A DNA stretch of 64,000 bases from an uncultured Collinsella sp. (GCA_902491895.1 CABUJH010000003.1:21556-85555); one strand, 5' to 3'. Numbered from the stretch's first letter, positions 9,000 to 18,552 are shown. The notes: a model not told the origin generated them from the letters alone. Numbers and translations: made by a program.

Positions 9000-9218
9000 G
9001 TCTCGATCCGTAACATCTAGCACCAAATATGACCTCTAACTGTTACAGATTGAGACAGACCGTCCGCGGTCAACTCAAATGTCTTGATCTGTAACATCTA
9101 GAGAGGTTTTTAACCCCTTACTGTTACAGATTGAGATGTTGTCTCGCGGGGCTGGGGTTTTGTCTCGATCTGTAACATCTAGACCGGTTTTTGGGTTCTA
9201 ACTGTTACAGATCGAGAC
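9000..9218. repeat. Array 2: three palindromic hairpin units at exact 81-bp period
   Basis: Units start at 9000, 9081 and 9162 and are 57 bases each. Arms are GTCTCGATCYGTAAC-like and GTTACAGATYGAGAC-like; the third unit has perfect 15-base arms. The array lies 43 bases after the stop of the kinase gene and upstream of the LPXTG gene, at the left edge of the island. Confidence 0.93.
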
Positions 9219-9260
9219 AATTGCCGGGGAGGGGCCCCGCCACGGCAAGACGCCCACTCC

Positions 9261-11345
9261 CTAGATGCAGAATCCGGGGATCACGCAGGTCCGCTTGTTG
9301 GGCTTGCTTGCAGACGTTGCGTACGTAAAGACGTCGCCGTCGCGTCCCACGCGGTTCATATAGAGCGTGCCTTCGCTCTCTGATGTGTCGGGACTCGCCG
9401 TTCGTTCCCACCAACAGGCGTCCCTGCCCTTCCACTGGCGAACCAACATCTCGTTCGTGGTATACGGACTCACCTTAAGCTCGCGGAAGAGTTGGTACTC
9501 CTTGCCCTCGCCGTTATAGATGTCGGCCAGGTAGTGAAAGCCCTCGGCAAATGACTCGGGCGGCTGCACTCCGCACAGCTCGACCATGGCGGGCAGCCAA
9601 AGGGTTGCGGGCAGCTCGCTCAGACACGATGCGCTTCTGGCGGCTCCAACGTTATTCGAGACCTTTTTGACAGATTTAATGAGTGCGCGCAGCTCGTTGG
9701 GCAGCAGCTTAAGGCCGTCGTTGTCGAGCCATTCCCGCAGTTCGCAATCTGCCCAGCCGGTGCTCAACGGTTGGGCCGCGGCATCGCGCTCGGCAATGCC
9801 GGCATCGAACATAAACGTCAGTCCGGCCTTGCCCGTCCCGTCCAGAAGCTCGTCGTGACGGATGCCCACAAGCTGCGCGCCGATGTGCAGCCCGTTGGTG
9901 AGCCTCACGCGCTTGGTACACGGATAGGGGATATGCCCGTTGTCGTCGAGCAGATGATAGCGCTTGGCAATCTCGCGTGCCTCGCTACGGGTCTCGGCGG
10001 CCTTAATCTTGAGCGAAATCTCCTGCAGCTGATCCCAGGTGTAGTCGTCAAGTGAACCGCGGATGCCGTCCAGGTAGTCGGGGATACCAAAGCCATGGGT
10101 TGCCGCCCCGATAACGCCGAGCCCCGCAACGGCCGCGACAACGCCACCGATAATAAAGCGGCGGCGGGTCATGGCATCGTGCCGGGCTTGCTCCAAGATC
10201 TCTCGTGCGCGCTCGCCGGCGACGTCGACCTTAAGGTGCGTGCCAGAATCGATATCAATCGCGGCTTCGTCTCCTGCGCCTTCGCGGCCCTCGGATTCGG
10301 CATCGGTGAGGTATGCCGAGAGCACCTCGAGCATCTGCTGCTCGGTGGGACGATCGCACTGCTCGACTGAGATGCCTTTCATGATGATCTGGACGAGCGC
10401 TTCGTCGTCATTGCATCGCGGCTCGAGCGGTGCCGGCTTGGTCTTGGTCTTTATGAGGTAGAACGAGCCGGTTGCCGCGGCACCCGTCGACTCAACATCG
10501 AACGGTTTGCGGCCGCTGTAGAGCTGGTACAGAATGCTCGAAAGCGCATAGACGTCGATTGCGGGCGAGCGGCGAAGGGCCGTGATGCCTTCGATATCCT
10601 GCGTGAGCATCTCGGGTGCGGCGTATGCGGGCGTGGCAAAGCGCCAGATGTCGGCGCGCCGGGTGATCGTGTCATCGTCGAGGGCCATGGTCGCGGAGCC
10701 CATGTCGATGAGGCAGGGGTCAAAGGAGCAATCGGCGATCTGCTGCTCAAGCGTTCGACTGGTGGTACGGAACATGATATTGGCGGGCGACAGGTCGCGA
10801 TGGACGACCGGATTCACGAGCCCCTGGGTCATCAGGAGTGCGCGAAGCACGGCGTTTCCAACGGCGGCCACCATCTGGGTGGTTAGCCCACCCGAGGCAT
10901 GGTGCGGAAGCAGGGGCAGCGCCTGCTTGAGCGAGGTGCCCTCGACCCACTCCATGAGGATGAGCGGGTCGTCCTCGCACGATCCATAGCCATAGACGCG
11001 CGGAAATCCGCGCAGGTGCGAGACAGTGCACAGATGACGGTACTCCTCGAACAGCGCAGCGGTATTGGCCAGGTGCGCAGCCGCTTGCTCGGCGGAGCGA
11101 TCGGGGGCTTGGTCGGAAAGGATGGCGTTGTCCTTGAGCAGCTTGACGGCAAAGACCTCGCCGCTCGTGTTGGTCGCGCGCAGCACGTGTCCGATATTGC
11201 CGCCGTCGCGGTATGTCGTCTGAAGAATAAGCGTCATAAACCGTCGCTTGGCGTCGTCCTCGGCGCTGGGGTCGACCGCCACGGCGGTGTCGAACGTGTC
11301 GAGACGGATGAGTTTGTCGCCAGGGGCGGTGTTGGTGGTATCCAA
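9261..11345 (-). CDS. Membrane Ser/Thr protein kinase with extracytoplasmic DUF6273-like domain
   Basis: 694 residues. The cytoplasmic kinase domain (about 45-345) has AVK with Lys68, HRDLSPAN (Asp184), DMG in place of DFG (Asp214) and AAPEM (from 242), so it looks catalytically competent. One membrane span (about 397-417) follows a basic RRR stop. The outer part (about 425-694) resembles DUF6273, seen in STGWADCELREWLDN and WLPAMVELCG, and contains several cysteines. A signal sensed outside may therefore gate the kinase. The start is TTG with AAGGA five bases upstream. It lies 170 bases after an FHA-protein gene on the same strand, probably the same transcript, and is followed by array 2. 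Confidence 0.85.
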   Translation of the reverse strand: MDTTNTAPGDKLIRLDTFDTAVAVDPSAEDDAKRRFMTLILQTTYRDGGNIGHVLRATNTSGEVFAVKLLKDNAILSDQAPDRSAEQAAAHLANTAALFEEYRHLCTVSHLRGFPRVYGYGSCEDDPLILMEWVEGTSLKQALPLLPHHASGGLTTQMVAAVGNAVLRALLMTQGLVNPVVHRDLSPANIMFRTTSRTLEQQIADCSFDPCLIDMGSATMALDDDTITRRADIWRFATPAYAAPEMLTQDIEGITALRRSPAIDVYALSSILYQLYSGRKPFDVESTGAAATGSFYLIKTKTKPAPLEPRCNDDEALVQIIMKGISVEQCDRPTEQQMLEVLSAYLTDAESEGREGAGDEAAIDIDSGTHLKVDVAGERAREILEQARHDAMTRRRFIIGGVVAAVAGLGVIGAATHGFGIPDYLDGIRGSLDDYTWDQLQEISLKIKAAETRSEAREIAKRYHLLDDNGHIPYPCTKRVRLTNGLHIGAQLVGIRHDELLDGTGKAGLTFMFDAGIAERDAAAQPLSTGWADCELREWLDNDGLKLLPNELRALIKSVKKVSNNVGAARSASCLSELPATLWLPAMVELCGVQPPESFAEGFHYLADIYNGEGKEYQLFRELKVSPYTTNEMLVRQWKGRDACWWERTASPDTSESEGTLYMNRVGRDGDVFTYATSASKPNKRTCVIPGFCI

Positions 11346-11515
11346 GACGTTCCTTCATTTGGTGGGGCCGCGTGCTCACGCCGAGAACGCGATTATCGAT
11401 TAAAGCCCATGATAGACGTGTTCGCCGATAAGCTGGCTCGTATTGCTATTTATAGTGCAGCGTGCAACGTAAATGATATAAGACGAGTGACACCTGTTTC
11501 CCACGTCTCTACGCG

Positions 11516-12478
11516 CTAGTCCACAATAACGAGAAACGTTGTATAGAGACCCAAATGAAGTCTGTCGCTGTTGGCGATTTCCACGGGGGGATAGACTTTG
11601 CCGGGCTCTCGTTGGTCGCGGGGCGGCTCGATTACGATATCGCCGTCGCCTGCACCCGATTCGAGCACCGTGCCGTTGGTCGATCCAAGGCCCTGGGCGT
11701 ACCAGTGATCACCCTCAAGCCAAATGCGAAGATGCTCGCGCGATGCATCGGCGCCCACATCGGTGATGCTGGGCGAGGTTTTGGGCAAAGAACCAATCAC
11801 GGTGCCGCGCGGATCGCGTGTGAGGGGATGGATTTGCATGTCGACGCAGTTGTCGGCATGCGTCCTGAGCAGACCGAGGTTGGGGGCGACGGCGCGCGGC
11901 TGCTCCAGGCTGCTCATAAAGCCACGTCCGACGGTAGTTTCGGTGGTGCCAAAGTGCCCGCCCGTCTTGCTGTCGCAAAAGCGCTCGACGGTGGCCACGC
12001 CTTGAACGGGATCGGCAAGTGCTCCCGTTGCCACAAAGAGCATCAGGAAGAGCGTGCTCTTTTCGCGGAGGCTGTGGTCATCGGAGCTGTTGATACGCCC
12101 CAAGGCGTTGGCGTAGAGGCGGTCGTCGAGGTCATAATCGGCGAGAATCGACATCATGCCTTGGGCCGCCGGGCCACTGTAATGCTCGGATATTTCCTGA
12201 TAGGCGCGATCGCCTCCGCCGAGCTTGTTGCTAATGGCGGCGGCAAGGTTAAGCGTGGAGACGGTAAGGTCATTGTAGATGCCTGGTGCACACTGATCGG
12301 GCTCGCGGTGGACGATGTAGCGAGTGAGGTACGAGCGGTTGGTAGAGCATTTGTCGAGCAGGGTGCTGCCTGCATACGAATTGCCGTTGATGAGCATTCG
12401 CGCAATCTCGAGATGCTTGAGACCGCCGAACGATCGGATGTCGTTGTAGAGGACCGAGCACGGTGTTTCCGCCGCCAT
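11516..12478 (-). CDS. FHA-domain protein
   Basis: 320 residues, no signal peptide or membrane span. The first 200 residues are helical and unrecognised. The C-terminal part (about 215-320) is a forkhead-associated domain: SREHLRIWLEGDHWY and GLGSTNGT match the family SxxH and (S/N)xNGT motifs. FHA domains bind phosphothreonine, so it is a likely reader of a kinase in this cluster. Strong GGGGAGG before the ATG. It is the first gene of a minus-strand unit with the DUF6273 kinase and diverges from the zinc-ribbon gene at 12659; the palindrome at 12561 lies between them. Confidence 0.85.
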   Translation of the reverse strand: MAAETPCSVLYNDIRSFGGLKHLEIARMLINGNSYAGSTLLDKCSTNRSYLTRYIVHREPDQCAPGIYNDLTVSTLNLAAAISNKLGGGDRAYQEISEHYSGPAAQGMMSILADYDLDDRLYANALGRINSSDDHSLREKSTLFLMLFVATGALADPVQGVATVERFCDSKTGGHFGTTETTVGRGFMSSLEQPRAVAPNLGLLRTHADNCVDMQIHPLTRDPRGTVIGSLPKTSPSITDVGADASREHLRIWLEGDHWYAQGLGSTNGTVLESGAGDGDIVIEPPRDQREPGKVYPPVEIANSDRLHLGLYTTFLVIVD

Positions 12479-12560
12479 GGCTGCCTCCCCAGATAACTTT
12501 AATGACGTACTGCAAACATGTTAGGAAATGGCTACGCTCAAAGCGTACCGACTCGAAAAA

Positions 12561-12597
12561 TGTTGCGCAACGCTTTGCATAACTATCGAGACATTAT
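12561..12597 (+). promoter_or_regulatory. Island-type promoter between divergent genes
   Basis: TGTTGCGCAACG (12561-12572), 19 bases, then CATTAT (12592-12597) toward the zinc-ribbon gene. In the opposite direction the hexamer at the same distance is poor (TTGAGC), so the FHA-kinase unit may use another -10, for example TACGCT at 12547-12542 on the minus strand. Confidence 0.6.
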
Positions 12598-12658
12598 AGG
12601 GCATATACGCCAAGTTGCAGGATGGCTGCAAGCGACACATTTTGAGAGGTTGTGCCCT

Positions 12659-13903
12659 ATGGAATGCCCTTATTGCGGTGCATTATTGCCCGATGACGCT
12701 AGTTTTTGCTCTGAGTGTGGATCGCCTCTTGCCGCGCCCTCATCGACTGCGCCCGCTCCCGAAGATCCCTATACTACGCCCCAGACCGTGTCACAGAGCC
12801 CTGCCTTTTCTTGGCGCGACGGCGAGGCCGCTACGGCGGCAACGGTGGAGTTGCCTAAGGCGGATGTTGCCTCGAAAGCAGACGAGCAGCCGGTGACGGC
12901 ACCCGGCGCGTCTGAGCCCGCTGCGCTCGAATCCGATTCGGACGCCACGCGTGTAGTCGATCCCTTGTCAGACTTTGGCACTACGATCGAGGATGTGGAA
13001 ACTGAGCCTGCCTGCCATGCCGATTTTGGTTCTACGCCGCTCAGTGAGGAAGAGCAGCTCGAGCAGGACCGCGAGAGCCTCAAGACGGCCAAGGCCGAGT
13101 ACAAGCTAGCACGCAAGCGCCTGGGCAAGTCGTATGCGCCCGCCATCGCCGCCGGCGTTATTGTCGTTGCCGCCTTGTGCGCGGGAACCGGCTGGGCGGG
13201 CTACTCATATGGTTTGGCCCATCCGCAAAATACGGAGCAGATTCAAAAGCTCAAGAAGCAGCTTGAATCTTCCAAGGACGAACTCATAAAAACGCAAGAC
13301 GAGCTCGATCAGACAAAGTCCGACCTTAAGGATGCTAAGGCGGAGCTCAAGACCGCAAGCAAGAACGGCGAGGACGCCAGCTCCAATGCCGAGGGCTCTT
13401 CCACGACGGGCAATGCGACCTCGTCGATCACCACGACCTCTGGTAGCACGGCGAAGCTCAACATCGATAAGCCCACGAGCTTTGCCAACACCACGTGGCG
13501 CGGGGCATTTAAGGAGACGGGCAACTCTTGGGGCCATACTTGCTACGGCGCGAGCAAAAACGACCTTGTGATTGTGTTTAAGAGCATCAGCGATTCCGGC
13601 GAAGCGGTTGCAGACATCTCGGCCACGCTGCATGCCCACGATACCTACAACGCCGAAAAAACCGTCGCCCAATCCGATGGTGACGACTATCGCACCTACA
13701 CGGACGTCACCGGTACGTTTGTCAGAAACAAGGGTTTTGAATTCTCGCTTCCCGTCGAGGAGGAGGACTGCGACCTTACGGTTACGGGTGTACCTAAAAA
13801 GAAAAATGGCAAGTACTACCTGAATACCACAGTCGAATCGGGAGACGGCGCCGTTACCATGGGAACGCGCATCACGGATTCCTTTGAGCTTTTGATTTCC
13901 TAG
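12659..13903 (+). CDS. Zinc-ribbon, single-span membrane protein
   Basis: 414 residues. An N-terminal zinc ribbon (MECPYCGALL...FCSECGSPL) is followed by a long acidic disordered region, one membrane span (about 160-182), a short coiled coil just outside it (QKLKKQLESSKDELIKTQDE) and a C-terminal beta-rich domain starting near ANTTWRGAFKE. Predicted topology: zinc ribbon in the cytoplasm, beta domain outside. The start at 12659 is chosen because the zinc ribbon begins there and AGAGG lies nine bases upstream; an in-frame ATG at 12518 would lie upstream of the promoter. Function unknown. It has an island-type promoter and its own terminator, so it is monocistronic. Confidence 0.8.
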   Translation: MECPYCGALLPDDASFCSECGSPLAAPSSTAPAPEDPYTTPQTVSQSPAFSWRDGEAATAATVELPKADVASKADEQPVTAPGASEPAALESDSDATRVVDPLSDFGTTIEDVETEPACHADFGSTPLSEEEQLEQDRESLKTAKAEYKLARKRLGKSYAPAIAAGVIVVAALCAGTGWAGYSYGLAHPQNTEQIQKLKKQLESSKDELIKTQDELDQTKSDLKDAKAELKTASKNGEDASSNAEGSSTTGNATSSITTTSGSTAKLNIDKPTSFANTTWRGAFKETGNSWGHTCYGASKNDLVIVFKSISDSGEAVADISATLHAHDTYNAEKTVAQSDGDDYRTYTDVTGTFVRNKGFEFSLPVEEEDCDLTVTGVPKKKNGKYYLNTTVESGDGAVTMGTRITDSFELLIS

Positions 13904-13937
13904 TACCTCGTATTGTCAGCGTGCGATGCATGGGGAC

Positions 13938-13985
13938 GGTGGCGGGCGCGGCTTTATTGAGAGTTGCGCCCGCCACCGCTTTTTG
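13938..13985 (+). terminator. Intrinsic terminator
   Basis: Perfect 12-bp arms, GGTGGCGGGCGC (13938-13949) and GCGCCCGCCACC (13966-13977), followed by GCTTTTTG. It ends the zinc-ribbon gene and separates it from the convergent kinase gene. Confidence 0.9.
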
Positions 13986-14023
13986 CAAATGGGCCTATTT
14001 GCTGACTTGGGTTTTACTGCCGG

Positions 14024-15271
14024 CTAAAGCATGCCGGCAGATGCGAGGGCGAGAATAACCACGATTGCTATCAGGGCAGCAATCACCATCGTGAATGCCA
14101 TCGTGCGTTGACGTTTGACGGCGAGGCGCGCGCGACGCATGGACTCGGCGCTGCGGACGGTCTCGGTGGATGGGGTTGGCCGAGACGCGGGCTGCGCCTG
14201 TGCAGCCGTGCGGGTGGGGACGGTGGCGTCCGTCCGCACGGTAGCGCTGCCGCGATCCGCTACGGGCCGGCGCTTTCGCGGGGCACCCGTACGGGCGAAA
14301 GGCTCAAGGCGCGCCGCGAGTTCGTTTGCCGAAGGGCGTGCGTCTTGCGAGACTGCCAAACAAGCCATAATCGCGTTGGCCAAGCCCTCCTCGCGGGGAG
14401 TTGCGGGTGCAAGGGGTTGCGGCTGCACGGTGCGCTTGAGGAGCGCGTGATCTCCAGAGCGCTTGAGCTCTGCCTCAAAGGGGGCATGTCCGCAATAAAG
14501 CTCGTAGAGGATGCTTCCCAGCGCATAGATGTCGACGGCGGGGTTGTCGCGCGCACCGGGGTCGGCCTTAAACCGCTCCAGCATTTCGGGTGCCGCGTAT
14601 GCCGGCGTGGCGCCGCGAAAAGCGTTGACGTCGACGGTAAAGGAAAAGTCCGGTTTAACGAGCTTGGCACTGCCCATATCGATCAGGCAGATGTCAAAAT
14701 AGCCGCTCGACACCTGCTCCTCGAGCGGGATGCGATCGTGACGCAGCATGATGTTGCGCATGGAGAGGTCGCGGTGAACAAAGGGCGTGTCGAGTGATTG
14801 CGTGGACAAGATGATCTTGAGTACGCTCCAGCCCAGCGCAGCGACGATATCGCCGGGGCAGGTTTCAGCGCCATCACATAGAGCGGACCGTGCATCAAGA
14901 AGCGAGACGCCGTCAACCCATTCCATGAGCAGCGCCGGGGTTCCGTCTGCCGTGTAGCCAAAACCGTAGACATCGGGGAAACCCCTTAGGTTGGATACGA
15001 CGGAGAGCGTACGGTACTCCTCTTCCAAAGTTTCTCGGTTGAGCTGTTCTTGCTCGGGTTGGGCATCGGGGCGCGGCATCTTAAGCGCGAGCTCAAAAGC
15101 GCGATCGCCGCTCTGGACGCGGCGGACATAGGCGTTGCCGCCAAAGCCGCCCTTTTGCGGCGGAACGAGAAGCGTGCAGAAGCGACGCCGTGCCGCAGCC
15201 TGCTCACGCTCGGAGAGCAGTGCTGGCGTATGAAACTTGACGAGTCGAACTTCTTCATAGGATCCGGTCAT
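14024..15271 (-). CDS. Tail-anchored Ser/Thr protein kinase
   Basis: 415 residues. The kinase domain (about 40-330) resembles that of the 9261-11345 kinase: LALKM with Lys64, HRDLSMRN (Asp168), DMG (Asp198) and AAPEM. A proline/threonine-rich linker (about 330-385) leads to a C-terminal membrane span (about 393-412) with only three residues beyond it, so the whole protein is cytoplasmic apart from its anchor. The two kinases share unusual features (SLRGFP/NLRGFP, MEWV, DMGSA), so they look like a local duplication. It is transcribed away from the long plus-strand operon, and each direction has its own palindrome. Confidence 0.87.
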   Translation of the reverse strand: MTGSYEEVRLVKFHTPALLSEREQAAARRRFCTLLVPPQKGGFGGNAYVRRVQSGDRAFELALKMPRPDAQPEQEQLNRETLEEEYRTLSVVSNLRGFPDVYGFGYTADGTPALLMEWVDGVSLLDARSALCDGAETCPGDIVAALGWSVLKIILSTQSLDTPFVHRDLSMRNIMLRHDRIPLEEQVSSGYFDICLIDMGSAKLVKPDFSFTVDVNAFRGATPAYAAPEMLERFKADPGARDNPAVDIYALGSILYELYCGHAPFEAELKRSGDHALLKRTVQPQPLAPATPREEGLANAIMACLAVSQDARPSANELAARLEPFARTGAPRKRRPVADRGSATVRTDATVPTRTAAQAQPASRPTPSTETVRSAESMRRARLAVKRQRTMAFTMVIAALIAIVVILALASAGML

Positions 15272-15300
15272 GGCGCGCTTTCATCCTTTCTTCCATTAGC

Positions 15301-15337
15301 AGGATATGCGCTTGCCGTCGCCTTCTGTTGCGCAACA
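15301..15337 (-). promoter_or_regulatory. Island-type promoter of the tail-anchored kinase
   Basis: Exact TGTTGCGCAACA (15326-15337), 19 bases, then TATCCT on the minus strand (15306-15301), pointing at the kinase gene. Confidence 0.75.
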
Positions 15338-15360
15338 TCGACAAATCTGCCGCTCGCCAA

Positions 15361-15397
15361 TGTTGCGCAACAGAATCGCGCAAGACGGCGGTAGAAA
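15361..15397 (+). promoter_or_regulatory. Island-type promoter of the long plus-strand operon
   Basis: Exact TGTTGCGCAACA (15361-15372), 19 bases, then TAGAAA (15392-15397), pointing at the gene at 15432. No other promoter is evident before 28.7 kb, and the genes are tightly packed, so this one may drive about 13 kb. Confidence 0.72.
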
Positions 15398-15431
15398 TAG
15401 GTCAATTAAAGTCAGCAATCGGGGGAACGAT

Positions 15432-16907
15432 ATGAGTTATTCATTTAGCGCGTCATATGGAATCACGCGGGAGCAGTGGAACCAGATGACCACGCAAGAG
15501 CAGGATGAGTTTGTTTGGGCCCAGCGCAGCAAAAGCCCGGCAGACTTGGAGCGGGAACGCGTTGAGGCGGCCATTCAGTCATATAAGAGCTCTCTGGCCG
15601 GAATAAAAGCCAAAGCGCTTTCTAACATTGAAGACACCGATGGTTCTGTTTCGGCATACTTTGATCGGTTGATTGATGCTCGTATCGAGGCTTTTTCCCA
15701 AGAGGCATTGGATAATATGCCCAGTGGAATGCAAGCGGTAAACATGCGTTATGCCGAAACAGTTCGCGCTAAGATCCCGGCTTTGCTCGGGGAGATTAGC
15801 GCCCTGCTGCCCTCAACGGTTTCGGAAGCGCATAGAGAGCAGTTCGTTCAGTAGTCGCAAGCTCAACTCAAGGCTGTCCAGACTGCCGAGCGCCTTCGCG
15901 CCCAGCATGTCGCGGAAATTACGAATTATGTTGTTGGTCCTGGCGGCGGCGTGGACCTGAAGAAGGCGCTTCGCTACCTTACCGAATCAACGACCAAACA
16001 AGAGGAGGGGTCGCTCGAAGAAGCGGCTCGCGCGTTTGAGACTTGGGCGGGACGTGTTACGCCGCTTATGCAGGACGAAGCGCTCGATATCCCCCTTCGA
16101 AACCGTATCTCTGCAAAGTTTGAGAGCGTCCGCGCCGCTTTTGATGCACTTGGGCCTGATTCGCGCGTCGATGACCGCCTAGCGGCAATGAAGATGATGA
16201 ACGATTTTGAGTACGTAGTAAAAAACGCTACGTATGAATCGGGCGAACGGCACCGAGTCTATGAAGAGTATCGTGCGCGCATCGAACGTGCCAACAACCG
16301 TTATGGAAAGAGCCTGCCGCTTAAGCAATTGCACGAGATCGAAGATGTCTATGCTGCAAACGATGAAGCGGAGGCTGCCCTTGCCAATGCTATGAAAGAC
16401 GACTATATCGAGCGTTCTATCAACGAGGTCATGGCTGCTCGCGGTATTAACGTTACTCGCTATGCCGTTATGGAGGGTTCGGGAAAGCCCTGGCGATTGA
16501 TGTTTGACACCAAGCAGAACAAGGCCATCGCCCTTTTGCGCAGCACGAAAAGAGATCGACTCATCATCCGCGTTGTCGCAGCCAACCCTGAGGAGTTTTC
16601 TGAGGATCCTGATAATCCGACCATCATCAAGGACATGAAGCCGCAGGATCAAACGACTGTCGAGAAGGTCTATAGGGACCAGATTGAGTTCTGCGACTTC
16701 TACAAACAGTTCGAAGAGGATCTTAAAGCCTATGGCGTAACCGTTCCGGCCGAGGGTGCAGGATTGACCACGCAGGCCGCGAATCCTGCTGCCGCCGTCG
16801 AGATCCATCCGCACGATTACGTGCCGCCCACGCCTTCCGCAGATGCGGAGCGTCGCCTGCGTAATCGCCGTCAAGCAAGTCAGCTCAAGCAAAGGGAAAT
16901 GAGGTAA
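15432..16907 (+). pseudogene. First gene of the island operon, split by an in-frame TAG
   Basis: A good start (GGGGGAA before ATG at 15432) opens a frame that ends at TAG 15852-15854 after 140 residues. The same frame continues without another stop to TAA at 16907, so the undisturbed product would be about 491 residues. The join reads FVQ-stop-SQAQLKAVQ, as expected if a CAG glutamine codon became TAG. The first part is helical; the second part (LKKALRYLTEST onward) is mixed helix/strand with an acidic proline tail. No family recognised. Reinitiation downstream would have to use GTG 15951 without a ribosome-binding site. It may be a recent loss, a sequencing error or suppressed; 3 bases separate it from the next gene. 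Confidence 0.8.
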
Positions 16908-16910
16908 ACC

Positions 16911-17966
16911 ATGACATGGGAATGCCCAGAATGCGGTTTTGATAATGATGACGAGCGCGATATGTGCGAGGAATGCGGTGCCCTGCGTCCCGCCGGCGTA
17001 GCACCTGCGCCGTCGACGCCTGCCGCTCCGGTGCAAGACTTCGCTGCACCTAGTGGTGAACGTCCAGCGCCCGCCGTCTATCCTGCGACTTCTTCGATGG
17101 GTGGTACACCACAGGTTCAACAGCCTGCGTCCCAGCAGGTGTATCAGTCTGTTCCCGTGCCCGCGCCGCAGCCGGCGCCTATGCCTCAGCCGGCGCCCGT
17201 GCCACAACCGATGTCCACCCCACAACCGATGCCTGCGCCCGCGCCGCAGCCCGCGGCCATGTCGATGCCGCAGCCTACCCCCATGCCCGTTCCGCAACCC
17301 GCTCCGGTTGCCGCGCCAATGCCGCAGCCCGCGCCGCAACCCATGGCGAATGCTGCAGCTACTCCTGCGGTTCCTGCGCTTACGCTTGCCGATCCAGCTA
17401 TGGGTGAGCAGCTGCGTCTTACGGGTATGACCGTGCTTGGGCGTAACGCGTTTCCCAGCATGGCATCGAACTTTGCAATATCTCGCCAGCATGCCAGCGT
17501 TCGCTTTGAACAGGGCGCGTGGTTGGTTGCCGACGAGGGTTCCAATAATGGAACGGCTCTTATGCGCGGCAGCCAGATTCTTTATTTGACTCCCGGCGTG
17601 CCTCAGCAGATTCATACCGATGACGTGTTGCTAATCCCGGCGACATCCGGGGAATTTGCCCAGCTGCGTTTGAGGGCTACCGTGGAGGAGCCTCCTGCGG
17701 TGCAGCCCACGCAGGCTCAGACGGCGGTCGCGCCGCAGCCTGCGACCGTTGCGCCCGCTACGGCATCTGCCGTGCCAGCCGCCAGTCCGTCTGCCGGCAT
17801 TGAGGGCTGGTTTGTCGAGTGTCCCGAGTGCGGTCGTTTACACCTTGTTGCCGATGAGCGCGCAAAGGTTGGGGATGGCTGTGAAGAGTGTGGCTGTTCG
17901 CTCGCGCGCACGTCTGCCGTATATCGTACGCTCGACCCCGGTGAGGATTACTCTGATGTTCGTTAG
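16911..17966 (+). CDS. Zinc-finger / FHA / zinc-ribbon adaptor protein
   Basis: 351 residues, soluble. The N-terminus is a RanBP2-like zinc finger (WECPECGF...MCEECGALRP, Cys5, 8, 19, 22). A proline/alanine/glutamine linker (about 30-150) follows, then an FHA domain (about 160-255; FAISRQHASVRF and GSNNGT) and a C-terminal zinc ribbon (VECPECGR...GCEECGCS). It should bind phosphothreonine partners and may bridge them to other proteins through its zinc modules. GAGG overlaps the stop of the preceding gene. Its own end overlaps the next start by 11 bases, so translation is probably coupled. Confidence 0.87.
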   Translation: MTWECPECGFDNDDERDMCEECGALRPAGVAPAPSTPAAPVQDFAAPSGERPAPAVYPATSSMGGTPQVQQPASQQVYQSVPVPAPQPAPMPQPAPVPQPMSTPQPMPAPAPQPAAMSMPQPTPMPVPQPAPVAAPMPQPAPQPMANAAATPAVPALTLADPAMGEQLRLTGMTVLGRNAFPSMASNFAISRQHASVRFEQGAWLVADEGSNNGTALMRGSQILYLTPGVPQQIHTDDVLLIPATSGEFAQLRLRATVEEPPAVQPTQAQTAVAPQPATVAPATASAVPAASPSAGIEGWFVECPECGRLHLVADERAKVGDGCEECGCSLARTSAVYRTLDPGEDYSDVR

Positions 17967-18552
17967 CCAGATGCTCGCGCCTGTCGTTTCTCTGGGACCA
18001 GGCGAGCGCATCGCAATCTGGACTAGCGGCTGTTCTAAGCACTGCGCCGGATGCATCTCGCCCGAGCTTAGGATGCAGCTGCCCGAGCAGGATGTCGATG
18101 TTGATGAGCTTGCGCAGATGTTGCTCGATGCCGCGCGCGAGCACGGCGTACATCGGCTGACGGTTTCGGGTGGAGATCCGCTCGAGCAGGCATCAGAGCT
18201 CGTGAAGCTGCTGGCAACGATCCGCTGCGCTTACGATGACATTCTCGTTTACACCGGATTCACGTTTGAAGAGCTGCCGCAAGTGATCGGTGCGGATACG
18301 TGGGAGACGCTTAAGTCCCTCATCGATGTGCTGATCGACGGTCCGTACGTAGACGAGCTCAACGTGCCCGATTGTGCGCTGCGCGGCTCGACTAATCAGC
18401 GCGTGATCTATCTGAGCGACCGCCCGCACGATGACTACGACCAGTATCTTCAGCAGCCTCGTCAGCTTCAGAACTTTGTTCAGGACGGCACTGTTAACAC
18501 CGTCGGCATTGCTAACCGCTACCACCACGAATTTCCTGTCAAGGAGGTATAA
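17956..18552 (+). CDS. Radical-SAM activase-like protein (NrdG-like, 4Fe-4S single cluster)
   Basis: 198 residues. IWTSGCSKHCAGC holds the CxxxCxxC cluster motif (Cys26, 30, 33) and SGGDPLEQ the SAM-binding glycine-rich strand. Length and motifs match small radical-SAM activases of the NrdG type, which install glycyl radicals. No glycyl-radical enzyme or NrdD is in the window, so its substrate here is unknown; the tight operon suggests a partner among the island proteins. The start at 17956 is inside the end of the FHA gene, with GGTGAGG nine bases upstream. Three bases separate its stop from the AAA+ gene. Confidence 0.83.
   Translation: MFVSQMLAPVVSLGPGERIAIWTSGCSKHCAGCISPELRMQLPEQDVDVDELAQMLLDAAREHGVHRLTVSGGDPLEQASELVKLLATIRCAYDDILVYTGFTFEELPQVIGADTWETLKSLIDVLIDGPYVDELNVPDCALRGSTNQRVIYLSDRPHDDYDQYLQQPRQLQNFVQDGTVNTVGIANRYHHEFPVKEV

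Noticed and set aside
15852..15854. TAG as a pyrrolysine or programmed read-through codon
   Set aside because: No pyrrolysine genes or stimulatory stem are visible near it; a point mutation is simpler.
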